Positions 8,323 to 14,010 of a stretch of 26,901 bases of DNA are shown piece after piece. The notes below the pieces were generated by a model. That model was not told the origin of the DNA and searched no databases. It saw only the letters and a list, made by a program, of their open reading frames with translations. Each line of letters opens with the position of its first letter. Position 1 is the first letter of the stretch. The stretch is from an uncultured Clostridia bacterium (lineage in GTDB: Bacteria > Bacillota > Clostridia > Lachnospirales > Bianqueaceae), in assembly GCA_937892735.1 (NCBI GenBank), contig CALBGL010000029.1, positions 1 to 26,901 on the forward strand. Direction: 5' to 3'. The position numbers and the translations under genes were made by a program.

Positions 8323-8355
8323 GCGGAGATCTCCTTTCTTGCTTTAGATGACAAA

Positions 8356-8383
8356 AGTATAGCAGGGAGAAAAACACTGTCAA
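8356..8383 (-). promoter_or_regulatory. Minus-strand promoter facing the dehydrogenase relic
   Basis: Read on the minus strand, a perfect TTGACA (8378-8383) is followed after 16 bases by TATACT (8356-8361). It points into the relic and is followed by a GGAG-rich stretch, but no intact gene lies downstream. It may be the surviving promoter of the lost dehydrogenase, or may make an antisense transcript into the gatB end. Confidence 0.45.
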
Positions 8384-8390
8384 CAAAGGC

Positions 8391-8419
8391 TTGCCGCCGC
8401 GGTAAGAAGGTGCTACAAT
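8391..8419 (+). promoter_or_regulatory. Promoter of the deacetylase-like gene
   Basis: TTGCCG (8391-8396), a 17-base spacer and TACAAT (8414-8419) lie 35 bases upstream of the ATG at 8455. It is back-to-back with the minus-strand promoter at 8356-8383. Confidence 0.6.
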
Positions 8420-8454
8420 GAAGAAAAGCGCCTAAGGATAGGAGGTTTCATACA

Positions 8455-9147
8455 ATGCATAAATTCTTGACATTCAGCTTTGACGATGGCACGGTGGAGG
8501 ACAGGAGGCTGATCGCGCTGTTTGACAGATACGGTCTGCGGGGCACGTTTAATCTGAACTCCGGAAAGTTTGGCGTGCGAAGGGAGATCGTACATGAAGG
8601 GATTCCGGTGCATCACTACGTGATCGAACAGGAGGAGGCCAAGACGCTGTATCAGAATCATGAGGTGGCGGCGCATACGGTGCATCACCCGAACCTGGTG
8701 AAAATATCCAGAGAAGAGGTGATTCATGAAGTGGCGGATGATTGCAGGGCTCTGGAGGAGTTGACAGGCCAGCGGATTCTGGGGATGGCGTATCCTGGCG
8801 CGGGGTTGTATTATACGCAGGAAGTAGCGGATATCATTCGGGAAAACACACAGATTCGCTATGCCAGAGGATGTAAGAATCATCATACATTTAAGCTGCC
8901 GGAGAATCTGATGCTCTGGGAGCCGACCTGTCATCAGAACGATCCGCAGCTGTTGGAATTGGGGAAGGCGTTTGTGCAGGCGGATGCCAGTGAAGAGGAT
9001 TTGTTGTTTTACGTGTGGGGACATAGTTTTGAGTTCGAGAAATTCAAGAGTTGGGATCTGTTTGAACGTTTCTGTGAGATAGTAGCGGGAAAGCCGGACA
9101 TCGAGTATGTGACTAATGGAGAGGTGGCGCGGTACCTCATGGGATAA
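8455..9147 (+). CDS. Polysaccharide deacetylase-family protein
   Basis: A 230-residue NodB-fold protein (carbohydrate esterase 4-like). It begins FLTFSFDDGTVED, where D10-D11 supply the catalytic base and a metal ligand, and has VAAHTVHHPNL, giving the H-x3-H metal pair (H74, H78). A later GMAYPGAG corresponds to the motif 3 region, and the C-terminal YVWGHSFEFE carries the last conserved His. Enzymes of the family remove N- or O-acetyl groups from chitooligosaccharides, peptidoglycan or xylan. There is no signal peptide or membrane helix, so it probably acts in the cytoplasm on small sugars. It starts at ATG 8455 after AGGAGG, stands alone, and ends in its own terminator. The substrate cannot be told. 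Confidence 0.82.
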   Translation: MHKFLTFSFDDGTVEDRRLIALFDRYGLRGTFNLNSGKFGVRREIVHEGIPVHHYVIEQEEAKTLYQNHEVAAHTVHHPNLVKISREEVIHEVADDCRALEELTGQRILGMAYPGAGLYYTQEVADIIRENTQIRYARGCKNHHTFKLPENLMLWEPTCHQNDPQLLELGKAFVQADASEEDLLFYVWGHSFEFEKFKSWDLFERFCEIVAGKPDIEYVTNGEVARYLMG

Positions 9148-9159
9148 AAAGGCAGGGGG

Positions 9160-9207
9160 GCCATTGCAAAATAGATGGGAAATCATCTAAGGAGCAATGG
9201 CTTTTTT
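9160..9207 (+). terminator. Terminator of the deacetylase-like gene
   Basis: GCCATTGC (9160-9167) pairs with GCAATGGC (9194-9201), with an inner AGATG/CATCT stem (9173-9177 and 9184-9188), followed by six T. It starts 12 bases after the stop codon. Confidence 0.85.
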
Positions 9208-9218
9208 GAAATGGAACA

Positions 9219-9746
9219 AAGCGGATAATTTTGCGACATCCTCATTACTGTATGAGTAATGTAACAATTTCCCGGGAAGGGTAATGAGAAAACGCCGGGA
9301 TTTCTCATTGGTCTTAGGTCGATGTAAGAAAATCAGGCTTCGAGTAATGAGAAAAGCCCGGGATTTCTCATTGGTCCGGAAGCGATGTAACAATTTCCCG
9401 AGAAGACTAATGAGAAAACCCCCGGATTTCTCATTGGTCCAGAAGCGATGTAACAATTTCCCGGGGCGAGTAATGAGAAAAGCCCGGATTTCTCATTGGT
9501 CCGGAAGCGATGTAACAATTTCCCGGGGCGAGTAATGAGAAAACCCCCGGATTTCTCATTGGTCCGGAAGCGATGTAACAATTTCCCGGGGCGAGTAATG
9601 AGAAAATCCCCGGATTTCTCATTGGTCTGGAAGCGATGTAACAATTTCCCGGGAAGGGTAATGAGAAAACGCCGGGATTTCTCATTGGTCTTGGAGCGGA
9701 TGTAACAAAATCAGGCTTCGAGTAATGAGAAAACCCCGGATTTCAC
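9219..9746. repeat. Tandem array of 63-bp hairpin units
   Basis: Eight units start with TAATGAGAAA at 9282, 9345, 9408, 9471, 9533, 9596, 9659 and 9723, a spacing of 62-64 bases. An imperfect half unit precedes them (from about 9219), and the last has a degenerate right arm. Each full unit holds the inverted repeat AATGAGAAA / TTTCTCATT around a GC-rich loop such as ACCCCCGGA, then a linker typified by GGTCCGGAAGCGATGTAACA and TTTCCCGGGGCGAG. The array fills the space between two converging genes. Because 63 is a multiple of three, several frames stay open through it, but the 62- and 64-base units shift the frame, so coding is unlikely. It resembles REP/BIME-type intergenic elements in design but not in sequence. 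Confidence 0.95.
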
Positions 9747-9771
9747 AGTTCTTATGGAATGTCTTGAAAAC

Positions 9772-9804
9772 AAAAAAGGAGTCCGTGCATTCACGGGACT
9801 CCTT
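9772..9804 (-). terminator. Terminator of the lipoprotein gene
   Basis: On the minus strand AAGGAGTCCCGTG pairs with CACGGACTCCTT (one bulged G) around a 4-base loop and runs into TTTTTTG. It lies about 65 bases beyond the stop at 9868 and closes the minus-strand unit that starts at 11556. Confidence 0.85.
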
Positions 9805-9867
9805 AGGAGATCATACTCTTTCATTCTGTATCAATGGTGAGATATCGTAGGCATTTTGCAACGGCCA

Positions 9868-11048
9868 TTATAGAGTGCTCTCTATTTCCAGGACGCATTG
9901 CACAGGTTCTGTGGGATCTAACGGAACTCTTACGATCCGGGAAGACTGCTGGGTGGCGGGATCGGGATTGATGTCATTGCACAGGATCCAGACCTGATCT
10001 TCTGCCAGCATTTTGGTTTCAAAGGTCCAGTTACCGGAGGCAGGAAGATCTTCGAATAGGAGACCTTCGCGGATCAGGTTTCCGTCAAAGTTTTTGATGC
10101 AATAGGAGGGAGAGGTGCTACCGTTTCCTCCCAACACATAATGATCGCTGACTTCTGTCATCATGGGAATGTCCATTTTCCTTACGGATTCAATCGAAGC
10201 CGTATCTTGATGATAGCGGGCGAGGGAACTGTTTTGGAAAGTGATATCATAGCCGGCGAAATACAAGGTGTCGTCATTATAATGCATATCATAGATCAGA
10301 TAGTTGTCTTCAACGGCACTCTCCGCCAGCTTGTCCAAGGAACCGGAAGCGCTGTCATAGGCGTACAAAGAAATGGAGGAAGAGGCAATGGAAGAATCCT
10401 CAGCCAATGTGTAGGCTTCGATGCCTACATATACGGTGTTCCCAACAATTGGTAGAAGTAGTCATTTCCGACGACTTCTAAGATCGTTTTCGCTTCCTGC
10501 TCGGCATCTCCCAACACTTCCTGGGTGAGTCGGATCAGATTCTGACTCACGCCGTCAACGACGCTGGAAACGGACTGCACTGAGTAGATATAGCCGCGAT
10601 GAAGCCAGACGGAATTCGCAATGCCGCATTGAAGATATTGAACGGTTTCGCGCTCCGTGCCATCTGGTTTCATACGCATTAGCGTATTTCCTTGCTGAAC
10701 CCAGTAGATATAGCCGTCATAATACATTAGACTGCTGCCTCCTGCCAGATAGGCATTGCAAGAAGTATCCGAGTGATTGCATTCCGGTTTACCACAGAGA
10801 ACCCCGGAAATACCGCTTTCTTTATCATAGTAATGTAAGAATGGATTGGTATCAGAGAAAAGATAATAGGCCTGTTCCGATTCATATAATTGCCGCCACT
10901 TCCCAAACTCATTACGAAAATCGTATTCCGGCAGGAACTCCACTGTATCAAACTGATTATCCAGCAGGAGAGAAGGAGAAGTTTTTGAGTTTATACAGGA
11001 AGTAAGAAGGCAAGAGAGAAGAATAAAGAGAATGATTTTTTTACGCAT
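9868..11048 (-). pseudogene. Frameshifted lipoprotein with a six-bladed/TolB-like C-CNH motif
   Basis: Two reading frames together make one protein of about 393 residues. The first part (11048 down to about 10447) starts MRKKIILFILLSCLLTSC, a lipoprotein signal with lipobox LTSC (C18). It then has CGKPECNHSDTSCNAYL, a cysteine motif that I recall from Clostridia surface lipoproteins with beta-propeller-like repeats (YYDGYIYWV, HRGYIYSV, DDTLYFAGYD). The second part continues in the next frame as NTVYVGIEAYTLAEDSS and ends at 9868. The total of 1181 bases is one short of a multiple of three, so a single-base deletion near 10445-10450 (at the TACCAATTG site) explains the break. It could be a real mutation or a sequencing error. 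Its function is unknown; it shares a transcript with the small secreted protein upstream. Confidence 0.75.
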
Positions 11049-11059
11049 AATTAGAATTC

Positions 11060-11095
11060 CTCAATAAAAGAAAGGAGGGCAAGACGTTGCCCTCC
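11060..11095 (-). terminator. Hairpin between the secreted protein and lipoprotein genes
   Basis: On the minus strand GGAGGGCAA pairs perfectly with TTGCCCTCC (11074-11095), followed by TTTCTTTTATT. It probably terminates most transcripts after the small secreted protein gene, letting a fraction read into the lipoprotein gene. Confidence 0.75.
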
Positions 11096-11109
11096 TCTAA
11101 ATACAAGGG

Positions 11110-11478
11110 TTAGACATAGAATGGAACAGTGCCAATAGCACTACTTCCATAAAACGTAGCCGTGCCTCGACTAGCATCAGTAAGCTGGCTATTGTTATAA
11201 TAAAAACCACCTGTTCCACCAGCACTGAGATTCAAAATAATGATTCCCCTCGAGTTGTATACCTTTCCTTGGACGTATGTATACACCGTTGAATCATCAG
11301 TATCCATGAAAGCCATAACACGGGAAGAGCTTACAATCTGAACACCACCAGAGTAGTAGACGCCATTGATGGTATTGGAAACTTTGGCCAGAGTGCCAGC
11401 AGAGACAGCCAAAGTAGAGCCAGCAATCATCATCACGGACAATACCAACGCCAAGAGACGTTTGGAACGTTTTTTCAT
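11110..11478 (-). CDS. Small secreted protein of unknown function
   Basis: A 122-residue protein starting MKKRSKRLLALVLSVMMIAG with a classical Sec signal peptide, likely cut after STLAVSA. The mature part (about 94 residues) is rich in Ser, Gly, Thr, Tyr and Val, has no Cys, and looks like a small beta-rich domain with alternating patterns such as STVYTYVQGKVYNSRG and TATFYGSSAIG. I do not recognise a family. The frame is open back to a TTG at 11556, but that TTG is the -35 box of a consensus promoter, so the ATG at 11478 is the start. AAGGAGGT lies directly against this ATG, closer than the usual 5-9 bases, which could lower translation. It leads the unit that includes the broken lipoprotein. 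Confidence 0.75.
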   Translation of the reverse strand: MKKRSKRLLALVLSVMMIAGSTLAVSAGTLAKVSNTINGVYYSGGVQIVSSSRVMAFMDTDDSTVYTYVQGKVYNSRGIIILNLSAGGTGGFYYNNSQLTDASRGTATFYGSSAIGTVPFYV

Positions 11479-11527
11479 ACCTCCTTGAGTTAAATTGAAA
11501 AGGAAACGATCTCCATTACTGTCTCTT

Positions 11528-11556
11528 ATTATATATGGAATGGTGCGCTTTGTCAA
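11528..11556 (-). promoter_or_regulatory. Full-consensus sigmaA promoter
   Basis: On the minus strand TTGACA (11551-11556), exactly 17 bases, then TATAAT (11528-11533): a twelve-out-of-twelve match with ideal spacing. It lies about 50 bases before the secreted-protein start and should be very strong unless repressed. Confidence 0.9.
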
Positions 11557-11649
11557 CAGGATTAGTAAAAATAATTAACAAAATGACGCTATATATTGCC
11601 AAATATACAATTTAGACATGGTAGATTTGATATAAGAAAGATATCCATT

Positions 11650-11714
11650 GTGAAAAAAGAACATCCTTCTTCTTCCGAGAATGATAGGGAAAAAGAAGGA
11701 TGTTCTTTTTTCAC
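11650..11714 (-). terminator. Long perfect inverted repeat ending the murT/gatD-like operon
   Basis: Two 22-base arms (11650-11671 and 11693-11714) are perfectly complementary around a 21-base loop. Read on the minus strand it ends in TTCTTTTTTCAC, so it can act as an intrinsic terminator; the A-tract on the other side makes it symmetric. The stop codon of the gatD-like gene lies inside the first-transcribed arm. Confidence 0.8.
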
Positions 11715-12427
11715 AGCTGAAACTTCGTCTTAGGCGATAAAAATTCCTGCATACGCGCGTCGTAGGCGGCCTGGATTTCTGCCTCATAGGCGACCGGCGC
11801 CTCGGGGGCGCCCATGGTATCGAGCAACCAACGAGTGAGACGCGGATTGTTGACCAGAATGGGGCCCAGCTGCGTCGTCGCGATCAGATGATGATACAGG
11901 ATCCCCTCGCGCTGGGAATCTTGATTGAGACCGATGCCCTTTTTACAGGTGACAAAGGGACAGGCGGAATTATCGCCGTACCAGAAGCTGAACTGGCTCT
12001 GAAAGCCCATGGTGTCAAACTGATCCTGGAAGCGACCCAGCACCAGGCCGTTGAAGCGGTCATAGTGGGAACGTTTAGCGTTGAAGGGCAGGAGCTTCAG
12101 CCCTTCGATCTTACGGCCGTTCCAGTTCTCAATCGATTCGAAGAGGATTTCTGCCGCGTTTCCGGTAAAGAGCATGGGAACATCCTGCTGAATCAGTTCC
12201 TGCAAGCGCACGCGATACGGACGAAGAAACGCAATCAGCTTCTCCTGATACCGTTCCGTGGTGGGACCCATGTAGATCAGATCCGGACGCTCGGAGGCAA
12301 AAAGCGGTTCTGAGCCATAGCGAGTGAAGACCCATTCTGCCTTCGGCAGACAGCACTCAAGATACTGCATGTTGCCCAGATCGCCAAAGAGATTACAGAT
12401 CTCCGGAAAAAGAATCTCAATCTTCAT
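11711..12427 (-). CDS. GatD-like glutamine amidotransferase-fold protein lacking the catalytic Cys and His
   Basis: A 238-residue protein with the outline of GatD, the glutaminase that partners MurT in amidating lipid II D-Glu to D-isoGln. The N-terminus FPEICNLFGDLGNMQYL matches GatD's LYPDLLNLYGDRGN. The later GIGLN and LGPILVNNPRLTRWLL match the class I glutaminase C-terminal part. However, the nucleophile elbow reads MLFTGNAAEIL (85-95), with no cysteine where CGGYQ is expected, and the His expected just before GP is L187. IYMGPTTERYQEK replaces the usual GGGQDREQ. Glutaminase activity by the normal mechanism is therefore unlikely. ATG 12427 starts one base after the murT-like stop and follows AAAGGAGGG. 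It may be a structural partner, or the complex may use free ammonia or another donor. Confidence 0.8.
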   Translation of the reverse strand: MKIEILFPEICNLFGDLGNMQYLECCLPKAEWVFTRYGSEPLFASERPDLIYMGPTTERYQEKLIAFLRPYRVRLQELIQQDVPMLFTGNAAEILFESIENWNGRKIEGLKLLPFNAKRSHYDRFNGLVLGRFQDQFDTMGFQSQFSFWYGDNSACPFVTCKKGIGLNQDSQREGILYHHLIATTQLGPILVNNPRLTRWLLDTMGAPEAPVAYEAEIQAAYDARMQEFLSPKTKFQL

Positions 12428-12428
12428 T

Positions 12429-13805
12429 TCACTCGCCCTCCTTTGTCTCGAGACGCGCGCGCAGCACGGCCTCGGCGGTTTTCGCGTGAGATACGGTATA
12501 CACATCATACAGGAAGAAGATGGTATCTGCCCGGGCCAGATCCACGGCAGAAGCCGCGTCGGCTTCCTGCCGCACACAGGTGATGCGGTCGGGGTCGATG
12601 CCGGCAATGAGGAGACGCACTCGGTAGTCCAGGTTGCGCACGCCGCTGCAGACGATCTGCGTGATGGAGTCATCCCGGAGAAATTCGAAATCCGCGTCAT
12701 ACAGCCAGGAGATATTCTCGCTGGTGGTCTTGGCGTCGCCCAGATCGTCCACCATCAGAACTACGGCCTTGCGGCCCTCATAGCGCCGGATCAAATCAAA
12801 GACGCGGGAGCAGGCCACCGGGTTCTGTCCCTTCGCAACAGAAAGGATCACATGCTTGCCGCCGATGTCGATCTCCTGGTAGCGGCTTTTGATGATCTCA
12901 AGCTTTTCGATGGAACGCTGCAGTTCGAGATCAGTCAGGCCAAATTCGGAGAGAAGCGCCACCGCTGCGGCCAGGTTATAGGTATCGGTCACCGAGGGGC
13001 CGACCATCTTCAGATTCGTTTCTTTTCCCTTTAGGCTCATATCCAGGCGGAGCGTATCCGGATGCACATTTGTGACCGCATAATCCAGCTGGGGCGAGGC
13101 AAAGTCGCACCGGGTACAGGCAGCGCGGCCGATATGATGATATCGGCGGAACTCAAAGCGAAGCGGCGCACCGCAATAGGGGCAGAGAGGCATGTCCTGA
13201 ATCCGGTTATCTTCCGTCATCTCCTCGCCCTCCTGGGGCAGCACGCCGAAATAGACGCGGTCATTCTTGGGCGCCAGACGGGCGCTGATCAGATCGTCTC
13301 CATTGAGCACCAGCTTGGTGGAGGCGGGAATGTTCTGATCCAGAATGTCAAAAATAAACTCCGAGTGCGCATTCCGCTTGAAAGAATCTCGGAACAGATT
13401 CGTACAAAGAAGAAGATCCGGATGCACATGAGGAAACACCAGGCGGGAGCTGCGCTCGTCCAGTTCCAGCACCGCCAGATCCTTGGTGGTACGGCCGCGC
13501 CAGTCGATCGCGGAGATCATGGTTGTCACGATGCCGCCCAGAATATTGCTGCCGGCCCGGTTGCTCACGGGTTCATATCCATTATCAGAAAGGATATCGA
13601 GGACCAGATTGACGGTGGTCGTCTTTCCATTTGTGCCGGTAATGCCCAGAATCTGTTTCGGCATGTCCATGCGCGAGAGAAAATCCGGACAGATCTTCAG
13701 GGCCAGCACCCCCGGATTATGAGTGCCATTGCGGTGCAGCACCCGAAGCGCCTTAGTAAAGAGCTTGGCGCCATATAGCGCCAGATAAAAACGAATGCCT
13801 TTCAT
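12429..13805 (-). CDS. MurT-like Mur ligase-family ATPase
   Basis: A 458-residue Mur-ligase-fold protein related to MurT, the ATP-using subunit of lipid II isoglutaminyl synthase. It has the P-loop GITGTNGKTTT (54-64), then ELDERSS and TNLFRDSFKR. An inserted zinc ribbon with C208, C211, C230 and C233 (CPYC...CTRC) is a MurT hallmark absent from MurC-F. Next comes DTYNLAAAVAL and a C-terminal MurT-type (DUF1727) region with KGQNPVACSRV, VLMVDDLGDAKTTSENISWL and YDADFE. Canonical MurT has NLFRDQLDRYGE and ND-x-ADGRDVSW at the last two sites, so this is a divergent branch. It is the first gene of a two-gene unit with the GatD-like protein and has its own promoter. The substrate is inferred to be a cell-wall precursor but may differ. 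Confidence 0.85.
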   Translation of the reverse strand: MKGIRFYLALYGAKLFTKALRVLHRNGTHNPGVLALKICPDFLSRMDMPKQILGITGTNGKTTTVNLVLDILSDNGYEPVSNRAGSNILGGIVTTMISAIDWRGRTTKDLAVLELDERSSRLVFPHVHPDLLLCTNLFRDSFKRNAHSEFIFDILDQNIPASTKLVLNGDDLISARLAPKNDRVYFGVLPQEGEEMTEDNRIQDMPLCPYCGAPLRFEFRRYHHIGRAACTRCDFASPQLDYAVTNVHPDTLRLDMSLKGKETNLKMVGPSVTDTYNLAAAVALLSEFGLTDLELQRSIEKLEIIKSRYQEIDIGGKHVILSVAKGQNPVACSRVFDLIRRYEGRKAVVLMVDDLGDAKTTSENISWLYDADFEFLRDDSITQIVCSGVRNLDYRVRLLIAGIDPDRITCVRQEADAASAVDLARADTIFFLYDVYTVSHAKTAEAVLRARLETKEGE

Positions 13806-13874
13806 AAGCAGGATCCTTTCTGCGATTCATAGAAATTCTTGGCGTATCCTAAAGATAGAGAAAAAGCCACGCCT

Positions 13875-13903
13875 ATTATATCAAATCCCACAGGGTTATG
13901 CAA
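13875..13903 (-). promoter_or_regulatory. Promoter of the murT-like operon
   Basis: On the minus strand TTGCAT (13898-13903), 17 bases, then a perfect TATAAT (13875-13880), about 70 bases before the ATG at 13805. It diverges from the promoter at 13939-13967, with 35 bases between the two -35 boxes. Confidence 0.7.
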
Positions 13904-13938
13904 GGTTTCGGGAACTGCAAAATATTCATAAAAATTTG

Positions 13939-13967
13939 TTGGAAAGCGGAAGAAGAAATGCTATAAT
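13939..13967 (+). promoter_or_regulatory. Promoter of the glycosidase operon
   Basis: TTGGAA (13939-13944), 17 bases, then a perfect TATAAT (13962-13967), 43 bases before the ATG at 14011. It is the only clear promoter seen before the six-gene run that ends at 22223. Confidence 0.7.
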
Positions 13968-14010
13968 ACGAGATAGAAGCCGTACCAAAAAATATAGGGG
14001 GTAAAGACAT

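Noticed and set aside
9187..9705. Open frames of 69-103 codons with 21-residue repeats across the hairpin array
   Set aside because: They arise because the 63-bp unit is a multiple of three. Several frames on both strands stay open equally, units of 62 and 64 bases break the frame, and no ribosome binding site fits. Not genes.
9282..9746. CRISPR array
   Set aside because: The whole 63-bp unit is conserved including the linkers, there are no unique spacers, and no cas genes are near.
11479..11556. Longer start (TTG 11556) for the small secreted protein
   Set aside because: The extension would consist of the -35, spacer and -10 of the promoter and would bury the signal peptide.
12324..13778. 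Plus-strand open frames opposite the murT-like gene
   Set aside because: These are shadows of a well-supported minus-strand gene with P-loop and zinc ribbon; no motif is recognisable in them.
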